From positions 334,082,009 through 334,146,008 of the forward strand of contig NC_073693.1 in assembly GCF_029784155.1 (NCBI RefSeq): a DNA stretch of 64,000 nt, in the 5' to 3' direction. Within the stretch, counting starts at the first letter, position 1. Every line of letters starts with the position of its first letter. The stretch is from Uranotaenia lowii (Eukaryota > Arthropoda > Insecta > Diptera > Culicidae). Below, piece after piece: positions 36,340 to 47,726 of the stretch. Below the pieces are notes generated by a model, which was given only the letters and a program-made list of their open reading frames with translations, did no database searches and was not told the DNA's origin. Position numbers and translations under genes: made by a program.

Positions 36340-36480
36340 TATATGTATGTTTTGACCCCAAATTGAAGCCATCATCGCGCAATCGAAAGCAACGATCCGT
36401 TCAGCGATATGTAAATTAACTTGTTAATTATCTCTAGCTATGTCATTATCACCTCCGACGTGGGAGGATACACTTAGATT
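36340..36480. promoter_or_regulatory. Possible conserved non-coding element
   Basis: A complex, non-repetitive stretch in AT-rich surroundings, with a near-palindrome TTAACTTGTTAA, ATTA cores and mixed-composition words such as CCATCATCGCGCAATCG. There is no frame and no terminal repeat. This is a judgement on texture only. Confidence 0.18.
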
Positions 36481-36759
36481 GCTGTGAAATCCGTAAAAAC
36501 TAACGACACTGAACAGTTCACTCTAGTCAACTTGCTTTTGTAATAGAATTCTACTTTAAAACGAAAGATTTTAGTTTGTTTGTTCGGAGATGATGAATCT
36601 TTTTTTTTTTCAGGATGAGAAAAAAATCGTTCCATCAAAGAAATTGCTAAAAGTTCTAACTGAATAAGCGTGATGCAAAATACAAAGTAGCAAAGCCGGA
36701 GCCGAAACTGAAATGTTAACATAAATCCAATCAAAACACGCCAGAGGAAGGCAAACACA

Positions 36760-37440
36760 TTGTTGAGTGATCACCTGTCCAAAGTCGGATGCAATATCCG
36801 CTGCACCCTACAGGATGGGGTCCAGTGTTAAGTTAAGCTTCAGAAGGGCGTTTCAAGGGAAAGCCATAAACTCTCTGTTTCTACACTTAGCTAGGGACTG
36901 CTCCAGAGTGCATCATTCTCGACTTTGCAACTTCGACGAGGGCCAGTTTGTTTTAGTCCAAAGTCTTTCTTCAACTCACTTTTCCCCATAATCCCGAACC
37001 CCAACCGGCAGCAGCTCGCAACATCATAACGCAACTCCAAGCATCGTCGTTTTTCGTCAGAAGCATCATCAGCAGCTAGCAAACAGCATCTTGAACAGGA
37101 GAGCGCTCTTCTGCTGTTGCTGCTGCTTGGGTTCTTTGTTGGCCCGAGTGAAAGTTAAACAACGTTCTTCGTCGTTCTTCTCCAGAATAGTTATTCGCGA
37201 GTGGATCGTTAGTGTTTCGTTTCTTCGGCTGAGATCCTTGCAAGTACTACCAGTAAGCAAGCAGTAAGTGCCCCCCGTGGGAAGTTGATGGTTTGCTCTC
37301 CCAGTTTTGCGTGATGTGATGACTTCAACGGCAGCAGCTTCAATTCCTACATATTTGCTACCACCACCATCATCATCATCATCATCGCTGCGCTACCCGT
37401 AGCTATCACAAATATGTCGAAGGATCAGAAAGCTGCTCTT
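36760..37440 (+). promoter_or_regulatory. GC-richer 5'UTR/promoter-like block with splice donor
   Basis: Texture changes to CAG/CAT/TCG-rich sequence like insect 5'UTRs. CGAGTGGATCG-TTAGTGTTTC is followed by AGCAAGCA|GTAAGTG, a near-consensus splice donor (GT at 37264-37265). A (CAT)n run follows at about 37367-37386. Open frames on both strands are short. A reasonable reading is a non-coding first exon of a plus-strand gene whose coding exons lie beyond the window. No TATA box or experimentally anchored start is visible. Confidence 0.32.
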
Positions 37441-37449
37441 TCGATTTTG

Positions 37450-38100
37450 CTACAAAAGTTTTTGGTGTTTTTTCGCTCCTCGTGTTCTACATCAACAGTA
37501 GAGGTATTAGTTCTTAAAACATTTGAAACTCTCAAAAATATTGATAAAAACTTTTACTAAATCAGATAAAAATTTAAAATCTCAGAAAAACTTATGCTTT
37601 TTTTTAAATAAAAACAATTTTAAACAATTGTAAGTAACTATTCTTAAATTTTTAATTCATTGCTTCACATGGCCAATGGAGGTCTCGGGTTAAACACCTT
37701 TCTCCCCTTCTGAAGGATCAGAACAGAAATTCACAAAAAGATAATCCTTGATGCGTAATTTTGACCCAAAATATGTTTGAAAAATCATAAGCAAAGAGGG
37801 AAATTTAATCATTTCGTATTTTTTTAGCAATTGAGCTTCTGAAAGCGCTTGATTGAAGGCATTAGGAAAATTTTATCAAATTCTTTTCTTTATTCTTAAT
37901 GTTCTTCGGTATGTTAATATTTACTTAACAATCTTGTTTTATATAAGAACAACAACAAAACACTTTGTAAAAATCTTCTCAACTCAGTTCCAATTTAACG
38001 TTTCTCGCATTTCCGACTTCTCCCCGCATGGTCTTACAAAATTCCCGATTCTCAAAAACAAAAAAATCAGCTTAAAAGGGTCGATTCAATGGTTTCCTAC
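37450..38100. other. AT-rich spacer, no gene seen
   Basis: AT-rich sequence before the TTAA-flanked element. The 83-codon frame at 37853-38104 runs across the element boundary, which argues against it being a gene. Confidence 0.5.
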
Positions 38101-38171
38101 TTAACCTTCCAAAGCCGTTCGCAAAATTTCCGTACAAATCTATTTTTGATAAATTTGACCTGCAGTTTACG

Positions 38172-39058
38172 TACGTTCTCCTGGCCGCAAATATTGACCG
38201 ATTTCGATGAATTTTAATTCATTGTATAGATAATTTATTCTAGTTTCTCAATATTGAAAAATAAATTCGAAATATTTTACGAAATCATCAGTAGCTGATT
38301 CCGAATGAAAAAAGTCCCGAAAAAAAGCTCTTTTTAGAATTCCTATAACTTGAGACAGGATCCAAATATTGCGCTGATTTTATGATATTTGGAATTGTCA
38401 AGAATAAATCTATCCATGGATGTATAAATTTTTGGTAGTCCAAAGGAAGTTTTGGCCGCTATCCCGGAACTTCCGGTATAAAAAATTCTTAATTCAAAAA
38501 AGTCACCCAATTTTGGCTTTGCATTGCTGTATCTCGCTTACCAATGGATCGATTCTCTAAATTCAAATTTTAGTTTATTTTCGTTAACTTTATTATTATT
38601 TTCATAGAACATAGCTGGTTCCTCAAAAATCTCAGTTGTTCAGTATATGGTAATGAAACTCACATCTTTTTTGTCATTTTTCAAACTCCCCTTCGTGTCG
38701 GTGGGTTTACGCGATTTTGTTAGCGTGATTTCTCTAACATTTGAACTCAAATTGGTCACTTTTTATATACCTAGAGATTCATTAGAATCTCTTCTTTCGA
38801 TTGACATACATTTTGTGTGGTGTTTTGAAAATTTGTAGCAACGTTTTTCGAATTTACTGAAAGCTGCCAGATTTCAACCAGTTTGGTCCACGTTTTCAAC
38901 AGGTCGGTGTACAAATCTCGCACCCCTCACTTAGCTGCGGGAGAAACAAATCCTGTAGCTCTCTTTTTGTCGCTCACCAAATCTACCACCCAACCCAGCA
39001 GCAGGAGGAACTGCCGTCTCGCCGCGTGGTTTGTTGATTGATTGAGCTGATGCTGATA
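38172..39058 (+). repeat. Left long inverted arm
   Basis: Reverse complement of 41308-42192 with few differences; a 63-codon open stretch (38647-38838) recurs on the opposite strand at 41529-41720 with four residue changes. The inner end is GATTGAGCTGATGCTGAT, whose partner is CATCAGCATCAGCACAATC. The inner 170 bp is GC-richer (CACCCAACCCAGCAGCAGG). The open stretch is probably incidental, not a gene. Confidence 0.93.
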
Positions 39059-39154
39059 ACGAAATGAATGCTTTATTGTTGTAGGAATTGCTTGAATCTT
39101 TTTTGATTTAATATTTTAATAGATGGGCAACATTTCTAAAGTTCACGTCCATGA

Positions 39155-40960
39155 TTTCAGATTCAGATTACAGATTTCAGATTGAAGATTTCAGATTTCA
39201 GATTTCAGATTTCAGATTCAGACATCAGATTTAAATTTCAAGATCCGATTTCAGATTCAGATTCAGAACTCAGATTCAGATTTCAGATTTCAGATTCAGA
39301 TTTCAGATTCAGATTTCAGATTCAGATTTCAGATTCAGATTTCAGATTCAGATTTCAGATTCAGATTTCAGATTCAGATTTCAGATTCAGATTTCAGATT
39401 CAGATTTCAGATTCAGATTTCAGATTCAGATTTCAGATTCAGATTTCAGATTCAGATTTCAGATTCAGATTTCAGATTTCAGATTCAGATTTCAGATTCA
39501 GATTTCAGATTCAGATTTCAGATTCAGATTTCAGATTCAGATTTCAGATTCAGATTTCAGATTCAGATTTCAGATTCAGATTTCAGATTCAGATTTCAGA
39601 TTCAGATTTCAGATTCAGATTTCAGATTCAGATTTCAGATTCAGATTTCAGATTCAGATTTCAGATTCAGATTTCAGATTCAGATTTCAGATTCAGATTT
39701 CAGATTCAGATTTCAGATTCAGATTTCAGATTCAGATTTCAGATTCAGATTTCAGATTCAGATTTCAGATTCAGATTTCAGATTCAGATTTCAGATTCAG
39801 ATTTCAGATTCAGATTTCAGATTCAGATTTCAGATTCAGATTTCAGATTCAGATTTCAGATTCAGATTTCAGATTCAGATTTCAGATTCAGATTTCAGAT
39901 TCAGATTTCAGATTCAGATTTCAGATTCAGATTTCAGATTCAGATTTCAGATTCAGATTTCAGATTCAGATTTCAGATTCACATTTCAGATTCAGATTTC
40001 AGATTCAGATTTCAGATTCAGATTTCAGATTCAGATTTCAGATTCAGATTTCAGATTCAGATTTCAGATTCAGATTTCAGATTCACATTTCAGATTCAGA
40101 TTTCAGATTCAGATTTCAGATTCAGATTTCAGATTCAGATTTCAGATTCAGATTTCAGATTCAGATTTCAGATTCAGATTTCAGATTCAGATTTCAGATT
40201 CAGATTTCAGATTCAGATTTCAGATTCAGATTTCAGATTCAGATTTCAGATTCAGATTTCAGATTCAGATTTCAGATTCAGATTTCAGATTCAGATTTCA
40301 GATTCAGATTTCAGATTCAGATTTCAGATTCAGATTTCAGATTCAGATTTCAGATTCAGATTTCAGATTCAGATTTCAGATTCAGATTTCAGATTCAGAT
40401 TTCAGATTCAGATTTCAGTTTCAGATTTCAGATTCAGATTTCAGATTCAGATTTCAGATTCAGATTTCAGATTCAGATTTCAGATTCAGATTTCAGATTC
40501 AGATTTCAGATTCAGATTTCAGATTCAGATTTCAGATTCAGATTTCAGATTCAGATTTCAGATTCAGATTTCAGATTCAGATTTCAGATTCAGATTTCAG
40601 ATTCAGATTTCAGATTCAGATTTCAGATTCAGATTTCAGATTCAGATTTCAGATTCAGATTTCAGATTCAGATTTCAGATTCAGATTTCAGATTCAGATT
40701 TCAGATTCAGATTTCAGATTCAGATTTCAGATTCAGATTTCAGATTCAGATTTCAGATTCAGATTTCAGATTCAGATTTCAGATTCAGATTTCAGATTCA
40801 GATTTCAGATTCAGATTTCAGATTCAGATTTCAGATTCAGATTTCAGATTCAGATTTCAGATTCAGATTTCGATTTCAGATTCAGATTAAATTTCAAATT
40901 TCAGATTCAGGTTTAAGATTCCGATTCAAATTCCGATTTCTGATTAAAGTTTCTGATTAA
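39155..40960 (+). repeat. Satellite B: 13-bp unit CAGATTCAGATTT, about 125 copies
   Basis: Starts irregularly (mixed ATTTCAG and ATTCAG words, 39155-39290), becomes highly regular from about 39295 to 40870, then decays again (GATTAAATTTC, GGTTTAAGATTCCG). Two ATTCACATTT variant units lie 104 bp (8 units) apart at 39977 and 40081, suggesting block duplication. The 13-bp period cycles through all three frames yet none is closed, giving a 592-codon frame with a 13-residue repeat SDSDFRFRFQIQI. This is a satellite artefact unless transcription is shown. The array lies between the arms of the TTAA-flanked element. Confidence 0.97.
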
Positions 40961-41030
40961 AATTTCAGAATATTTGTTACTTGAATCATAGATTTTGTGT
41001 CTCCTGCAGTAGACACTGCTTGAAATAAAA

Positions 41031-41213
41031 GAAAAGAATCATGATAACATTCAAAACAAATGTATCACTGAAGAATTCTAAAATTCAGAAAATTTAGAAA
41101 AGAATCATGATAACATTCAAAACAAATGTATCATTGAAGAATTCTAAAATTCAGAAAATTCAGAAAAGAATCATGATAACATTCAAAACAAATGTATCAC
41201 TGAAGAATTCTAA
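41031..41213 (+). repeat. 66-bp tandem repeat, 2.8 copies
   Basis: GAAAAGAATCATGATAACAT recurs at 41031, 41097 and 41163, followed each time by TCAAAACAAATGTATCA-C/T-TG and AAGAATTCTAA. The copies are almost identical, so the amplification is recent. Located between satellite B and the right arm. Confidence 0.95.
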
Positions 41214-41307
41214 TGATAAAAAATCTTAAAAGATTCAAAAAGCTTATTTCAATTTGGAAAAATAATCTTTCTCTATTTTAAAATCAAAACATTTACTACG
41301 CAAAGAG

Positions 41308-42192
41308 GCATCAGCATCAGCACAATCAATCAACAAACCACGCGGCGAGACGGCAGTTCCTCCGGCTGCTGGGTTGGGTGGTAGATTTGGTGAGCGACAA
41401 AAAGAGAGCTACAGGATTTGTTTCTCCCGCAGCTACGTGAGGGGTGCGAGATTTGTACACCGACCTGTTGAAAACGTGGACCAAACTGGTTGAAATCTGG
41501 CAGCTTTCAGTAAATTCGAAAAACGTTGCTACAAATTCTCAAAACACCACACAAAATGTATGTCAATCGAAAGAGGAGATTCTAATGAATCTCTAGGTAT
41601 ATAAAAAGTGACCAATTTGAATTCAAATTTTAGAGAAATCACGCTAACAAAATCGCGTAAACCCACCGACACGAGGGGGAGTTTGAAAAATGACAAAAAA
41701 GATGTGAGTTTCATTACCATATACTGAACAACTGAGATTTTTGAGGAACCAACTATGTTCTACGAAAATAATAATAAAGTTAACGAAAATAAACTAAAAT
41801 TTGAATTTGGAGAATCGATCCATTGGTAAGCGAGATACAGCAATGCAAAGCCAAAATTGGGTGACTTTTTTTAAGTGAGAATTTTTACTACCGGAAGTTC
41901 CGGGATAGCGGCCAAAACTTCCTTTGGACCACCAAAAATTTATACATCCATGGATAGATTTATTCTTGACAATTCCAAATATCATAAAATCAGCGCAATA
42001 TTTGGATCCTGTCTCAAGTTATAGGAATTCTAAAAAGAGCTTTTTTTCGGGACTTTTTTCATTCGGAATCAGCTACTGATGATTTCGTAAAATATTTCGA
42101 ATTTATTTTTCAATATTGAGAAACTAGAATAAATTATCTATACAATGAATTAAAATTCATCGAAATCGGTCAATATTTGCGGCCAGGGGAAC
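41308..42192 (-). repeat. Right long inverted arm
   Basis: Inverted partner of 38172-39058. Beyond the arm the element keeps about 220 bp of terminal sequence (42193-42414) with two palindromes that the left end lacks. Confidence 0.93.
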
Positions 42193-42523
42193 TTACGCAA
42201 ACTCTCGGGTCATATAGACCCGAACAGCCTAATTACGGATTTTTTTGAGGGAGCACTTCCGGTGGTCACAGGAAGTTGCCTGGTACTACAGATTGTGTAT
42301 TTCGTGATTCCCCAGGGAGGTTTTTAAAATCAAATTTTTGCGATTTTTTCTCGAAGAGTTATGATGATTTGAATGTGCGCTTCGGGTCATATTGACCCGA
42401 ACGACTTTGGAAGGTTAAAATAAGTGATTTAATTAAAACAAAGAAATTAACAAAACCCAAAAATCATAAAAAAAATTGAGATTATAATTTTTACTGTGAC
42501 CGGCCCTTACTCTACGCTCTTTT

Positions 42524-43690
42524 AAAGGGTGTTCGGATCGAAAAATTCGTATTTTTTATTCATAAATCATTCATATAAAAAACCTGAACATCCCTCGTTT
42601 TGTAGATGTGTGGTGTGTAGAATGATGTTTCTTATTGGCTTTTGACATAAGATCTTTAGTTTTCAAAATGGCGTTCAAGCAAGAAGAGATACAAATCAGA
42701 GTTTTGTACATGTGTCGTGAAAAGCCAAACTACACGCACGCAGAAATAGCAAAATCGTTGAATGTGGCGAAAACAACCATCGCCAAAGTAAAAGAAAGTG
42801 TTCGGGGAACGTATTTCGACAACTAGGAAGCCGGGATCAAAATCCGGGAGTCACAGTGATGAACAGAAGAGTGGCTAGCACTTTCAAGCGAAACTCCAAT
42901 CTCTCCGTTCGAAATGTTGCCAATAAGTTGGGGATATCGTCTGCAATCGTGCATGAAGCTTAAAAAAGATCCAGACTATCGACCTATAATAAGGTAGTGA
43001 CTGCTAATCGCAATGAAAAGCAAAACCATACGGCAAAAACAAGCTCTCGGATGCTGTATACGACATTGTTGACAAAGTTTGATTATGTGGTAAAGCTTGC
43101 GGGCAAGAGTATTTTACAGCAACCAAACGGGGAAAGGTGGCACTCACATTTTCAAGCATATTCAACTTTCAAATTATGCTAAGAGAAATCTCGTTTTGCA
43201 AGCTATCTGTACCAGTTGCTTGAAAAGCTATATTATAGTTGCAACCGAGCCCTTCAACCAGGAAATTTACCTGAATGAGTGCCTTCAAAAGCGTTTGCGG
43301 CCTTAATTGAAGAAACATGACTTGTCTGTGCCGTTCTGGCCGGATAATGCATCCTGGCATTATGAAAAAACGCCTTGGAGTAATATGCCGCTAAGAACAT
43401 TCAGGTTGTGCCCAAGAATGAAAACCCTCCCAACACACCAGAACTTCACCCAATCGGAAAATATTGGGTGATAGTTAAGCAGAACCTTAAGAAAACCCAA
43501 AAAAAACTATTAGCAGCGAGCAGCAGCTCAAAGCAAACAGGCATTATGCGGCAAAGAAAGTGGATATGGTGACTGCACAAAATCTAATGGCGGGCGTTAA
43601 TCGAAAGGCTCGCATATTTGGACTAGGTCAACAGGAATCTTAACATATTGAACTTCAAAATGAAAGATATGTACATTGATTTTTTAATAA
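42524..43690 (+). mobile_element. ITmD37E-type Tc1/mariner element, copy 1 (decayed)
   Basis: Contains a broken transposase at 42668-43643. TTTAAAGGGTGTTCGG at the 5' side (42521-42536) mirrors CACCCTTTA at the 3' side of copy 2 (59555-59563), so TAAAGGGTG is probably the outer terminus including the TA target. The 3' terminus of this copy is not recognised; the right boundary is approximate. It sits about 110 bp from the TTAA-flanked element. Confidence 0.75.
42668..43643 (+). pseudogene. DD37E Tc1/mariner transposase, broken copy
   Basis: Starts at ATG 42668 (MAFKQEEIQIRVLYMCREKP), chosen because copy 2 starts at the same place. The N-terminal helix-turn-helix is readable (YTHAEIAKSLNVAKTTIAKV). 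The frame then breaks near 42803 and there are several stops. The catalytic region keeps FWPDNASWHY, with the second Asp, but the expected PIE triad becomes PIG (GAA to GGA) in ELHPIGKYW, losing the catalytic Glu 37 residues after the Asp. The C-terminus ...QNLMAGVNRKARIFGLGQ ends at TAA 43641-43643. The protein in life would bind the terminal repeats and cut and paste the element at TA. It cannot act in this form. Confidence 0.85.
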
Positions 43691-43724
43691 ATGAATACTC
43701 GATTTATACTGAATTTAGTCTGAC

Positions 43725-43961
43725 CAGGGGTGAAATTATGAATCCTATTCGATTCGAGTTACCCGTTTCGAGTTGTACTCGAATCGAATTAGAATCAGTA
43801 TTACGAATCTCGTTCGAGTTCTAAATTTAAACGTACTAGATTTCGAGTAAATCGGGTAGTAGATCATCGCAAAACGTTCCATTCGAATCGAGATCGGTAA
43901 TGCCAAAGTTGGTCGAATCGAACGAAACTCGATTGTTTCGAGTTCCATAATCCCGCCCCAG
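43725..43961. mobile_element. Candidate MITE rich in TCGAATCGA words
   Basis: The left end CAGGGGTGAAATTATGAA and the right end TTCCATAATCCCGCCCCAG are imperfect inverted copies. The interior repeats TCGAATCGA, TTCGAGTT and ACTCGAATC in both orientations. No target duplication is clear; a hAT relationship is only suggested by the CAGGGG end. Confidence 0.45.
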
Positions 43962-44252
43962 ATTTTGATCAAAAAACTCTATATATCTCACTATCGAGAA
44001 AAACAATTTCAAATTCAATAATAACTTTTAGAAAAAGCTTTAGCAAAATGAGAAAATGCGCAAAGTTTGAAATCAAATAGAAACAGTACCGATTTGTTTA
44101 TTTTACAATTTTTATTAAAGCAGTCATGATATTGAAGAAAATATGCGATTTATTATCTATAACTTAATGCTTTTCTGAAATTTTGTATCATCGGAAATTC
44201 TGTACCTAGAGTATGAAAATGATAAAAAAGGTATATTTTAGCAAAACTCATT

Positions 44253-45651
44253 AGTGTATTCGTAAAAAATGCAACACTTTGATTTGTGAATAACTTTAGA
44301 ATGCATAAATGAAAATTTTTCAGCGAAGCTACCAAGGGGTGTAATGTGAACGTGTGATAAATTTGGAGACAATCTATCAAGTGGTTTTTGAGATATCGTC
44401 CGAAACATAAGGTATTTAACAAAACTATTTGAGCAGGATCGAGAAAAATCCAGGAAACTCCCAGTGGGGTACTGAAAATCAACTATCTGACCAAAGTTCA
44501 TAAAGTAAATCTAGGACGAGTACAGCTAAAGGTGTGTAAATATACCAAAACACGGAATCAACCATCTTGTGACAGGCAATCGTAATCGTAAGCATGGTAA
44601 ATAGGCAAACAACTGGCTATCAAAAAGTGCTCCGTCTCCACCCTCCACCACTGAGAAACTTTTGGTACCCCTTGCCTACTTTTCCTCAAAATGCTTACAC
44701 CCTAGCTGTAGGTACCCTGAGTAAATCGTTTAAGAAGTGCTAGAGGTTTTATCAATGAGCTAAAATTTGAATAAAAGTAAAGTTGATTTATCAAGTCAAG
44801 GCATTTGAGAGGTTTTATCAAGCGCAACCTAGAAATTTTAATAGGGAAAGTGGTACAAAAAAGATTTTTTTTTTGACTGGCTCGTCTAGCTGACTTAAAA
44901 ACAGGCCTGGCAAAATTCGGTGGTTTAAATCGTGCGCAAAATATTTGGACCGCTAGTGGGGAGAAACTTTGGAAAATTCCATAATGGACAGCAAATCGAA
45001 CTTTTGAGCGGACACCTGGCAAACATTTCGTTGACAAGTCTCGCCTGTATTTTCCGGAGATAAAAATGGAGAAAAAAATTTAACAATTTGATGAGGCTGA
45101 CGATCTGTTGGAGCTGCAATCAGTCAGTGTTTCATAACGATTGACACGATAAATGGCAAAATATACAAGAAGACTGCTTCCAAATGCGACCGCTTTCCCT
45201 GCATAGAATTTCATAAAGTTTATACTCAGTTTTGGTTGCATCCGGAATCACGCCATTACCCGAAAACTGAGAAGGGGTGATAAAATGTTAAATATGTTGT
45301 TTTTGTGACGAAGGAGGTCAATCAGCTAAATTTGTCATAACTTCGACAAAATTAAAAATTTAGAATAAATTTGAAGTTTCAGGAAATAGAAAAGGTTATC
45401 AAAAATAGTCTTGATTTGTAATAAGATTGTTCATGATAAAAACTATAGCCGGCAGTGCCGGCACACAAAACTTTAAAACTTCTTCATTGGACGCTTCCAA
45501 AAAAGCTCATGGCAGAACGTCACAAAAAATCACACATGTGAACATTACCAATATAGCTAATATCTAGGTTTGCTCAAAATTTCATCAATTTCCATTCATA
45601 AGTTCAAAAGTTTTTTTTTTAAATAAAGTGTTGCTTTTTTTCGAATACACT
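44253..45651 (-). mobile_element. Long-TIR DNA element, copy 2
   Basis: Ends AGTGTATTCGTAAAAAA (left) and TTTTTTTCGAATACACT (right) are inverted, with weaker similarity for about 170 bp inward. Its reverse complement aligns along its length with the copy at 29281-30555 (GACGAAGGAGGTC with the GTTTTTGTG before it; GGCAAAATATACAAGAAGAC). The two copies differ at many sites and by indels, so neither is recent. Open frames (up to 111 codons, minus strand) show no transposase motif. Confidence 0.72.
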
Positions 45652-46420
45652 TCTAAGCTGATTCAATGCAGCCGCAAATAAGTAAAGTAAAGCAAAGAAG
45701 GAGAGGAGTGTCTTTCATAAACTGTGTAAAGCCCTACGCTTTAAAAAAAATATATATTTTTCTAGACTAAAAATTCAGTTCAAAACTGGTTTGATTTCAT
45801 CTTGTGAGTTATTGTTCGAAATAAACTGATGGCTTCTCGTTGATTGTATCCATACAACTGCAATGGTATCAAAGTTCACGTTTCCTGCACCTTAATATTT
45901 TATCTGAATATATTCGCTGATTTTATATTTTAAACAGGAGGACAAATTGTTGGAATCCAACCCGTCCGAACTAAACCTCATCAGCATTCTTCGAGAAACT
46001 TCAATTGAATGTACAAATCATTCTTAAAAAGAATAATGCTAAGAATTGTAAGGACCAGAATTAATAGCTTTAATTCAAGCAAACTTATCATCGTCAACAA
46101 TATTCGCTTTTTTGGTTTTGTAAATGAGATTTAAATTCTGTCAAAATCGAATCAAATGTTCGTTAAAAAATTCACTAAAGGTTGAAAATGTTGAATTCTA
46201 GCAAAAAAAAATAAGAAAATCCCCGAAAACTCGAAACTATGCTATGTATTTATTGAGAGTTAAAGATTCGTTGATTAAAGCATTCCTGCTAAAGTAAAAA
46301 ACGAATCTCTGACCACACTTCCTATGCAGATATCTACTCGTAATTGAAGTTTCAATTTTAATAACATATATGAAACTCGTTATTTCAATTATGTGCTTAA
46401 TTAGTTAATGTTAATAATTT
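45652..46420. other. AT-rich spacer, no gene seen
   Basis: AT-rich sequence between two element ends. No exon, RNA gene or repeat boundary recognised. Confidence 0.5.
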
Positions 46421-46424
46421 TAGC

Positions 46425-46560
46425 TTCGCTGTCTCCAGATCGTCAACAGAGGAGGTCTTTTACACGCATAGGCGCCGGAAAATCGACGCGGGACCATTAA
46501 GTAAGTAAGTAAGTAAGTGAGAATTTTATTTATGCCATCCCGTTAATCGGGAGGCCCGGG
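46425..46560 (+). mobile_element. Probable 3' end of a non-LTR retrotransposon with (TAAG)n tail
   Basis: A GC-richer stretch (GGCGCCGGAAAATCGACGCG, 46471-46490) ends in GACCATTAAGTAAGTAAG and further GTAA units (to about 46517). Short tandem tails of this kind are left by some non-LTR elements. TTATGCCATCCCGTTAATCG follows and may belong to the target or another repeat. No reverse transcriptase frame is present. Confidence 0.35.
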
Positions 46561-47720
46561 GTATTTTTTGTAGAAGTGCCCCTCTTTTTTTCTTAATTAA
46601 AGATATATCTGTAGCAGTTTACTAAATCTGGTTTATTTATTCTCAAAATAACATAGCTTCAAAATAAAAAATAAAACTATAAATTGATATCAGTTTTCTA
46701 AACAAAATTTAGTATTGAAGAGCAGAATCTTCGAACGTAATCGAAGGAATGATTCAAATTACAAATTAATACTAAAGAATATGAAGAGTCGATTCTAATA
46801 CAAAATCCGGTTCCAGAGCTAAGCTCAGTCATCCAAATGAAGATAAAAATTCAAAATCAATCTGTAATTTTAAAAACTTAAATCGAAACTCACTACAGAA
46901 AATAAATGGATAATTTGGATTAAAAGCATTTTTTGTCATTTCTTTATTAGAAACGTGTCAAATTAAAAGAAAAACAATGAGCATTGTAATACACAATCGA
47001 ATTATTGATTGTGCCTCTTAGAAAACAAGCAGAACCATACTTCAAAATTCGGATGTAGAATGTTAGCAGATATGAATTTTAAAATTTAAGAATAAAGGCT
47101 AAATTCTTTATTTGTAATCAAATTGAAAAAAAATCTCAGAATCAAGCTCCGTACTTGGATTAAAAAAAATAAAGAATTAGGATTGTTTACAAATTACAGT
47201 TTCAAATTATGTGTTGTAAATATTTGTCGAAAGTTTGAAGGTTTTAAACGTTACTTGATCATTATATCATTTGCTCAACCCAAAATGAGGCCTTAAGAAC
47301 CAAAGGGGTGAAAGTAGAGAATCAAAAAATTTCAGGAATTCCCGATTCCCGTGAAACAATTGTAAAATCCCAGGAATTCCCAAACCCTGAAATTGAGATT
47401 GATTTCCGAAAAATCACAGGACATTACACTAAGGTTATTTTTACGCGGTATGAAATCCAAAACAGTTTATTAGATTCTCGATGGATCGCTATACACGGTA
47501 CGAACAACTTAAATTTTCACAAAATCCTGCAGTTTTCTAATTACGAATATGACCCACCTAAGCAGTGAGAAAAATTGCTCATAATCATAAATACATATAA
47601 CTTTCTAAATAGTAGCCCAAACTACAACAGCAAGCACATTAAATTATTTTCTGTACCTTTACCTTTGGGTCATGTGCCGAAATATAGTAGAAAGTTTGAA
47701 AAGTTTAATATGTTTTAATT
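46560..47720. other. AT-rich spacer with degenerate repeat words
   Basis: From 46650 to 47180 AGAATTCAAAT-, AAAATTCAAAATC- and TTCGGATG-like words recur. At 47330-47400 CAGGAATTCCCGATTCCCG and CCCAGGAATTCCC suggest another decayed dispersed repeat; the 86-codon frame over it is not treated as a gene. Confidence 0.4.
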
Positions 47721-47726
47721 CATGTA

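Larger units (their letters stand above)
38105..42414. mobile_element. piggyBac-type non-autonomous foldback element carrying a satellite
   Basis: TTAA flanks both sides (38101-38104 and 42415-42418). The termini CCTTCCAAAGCCGTTCG and its inverted partner CGAACGACTTTGGAAGG differ by one base; TTAA duplication and a CC(C/T)T start are hallmarks of piggyBac elements. Long inverted arms follow (about 38172-39058 and 41308-42192). The right end has subterminal palindromes CGGGTCATATTGACCCG and CGGGTCATATAGACCCG; the left end has lost or replaced roughly 170 bp there. The interior holds satellite B and a 66-bp tandem repeat. No transposase frame is present, so movement would need one in trans. Confidence 0.85.

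Noticed and set aside
39182..40960. 592-codon frame with a 13-residue repeat (SDSDFRFRFQIQI)
   Set aside because: Produced by a 13-bp stop-free satellite; both edges decay gradually into non-repeat sequence as a satellite does, not at exon borders.
38647..41720. 63-codon frame conserved in both inverted arms
   Set aside because: The arms are nearly identical as DNA throughout, including clearly non-coding parts, so shared openness is not evidence of selection on a protein.
44153..45119. Frames of 64-111 codons in the long-TIR element as transposase remnants
   Set aside because: No catalytic triad, helix-turn-helix or shared frame with the copy at 29281-30555 could be seen.
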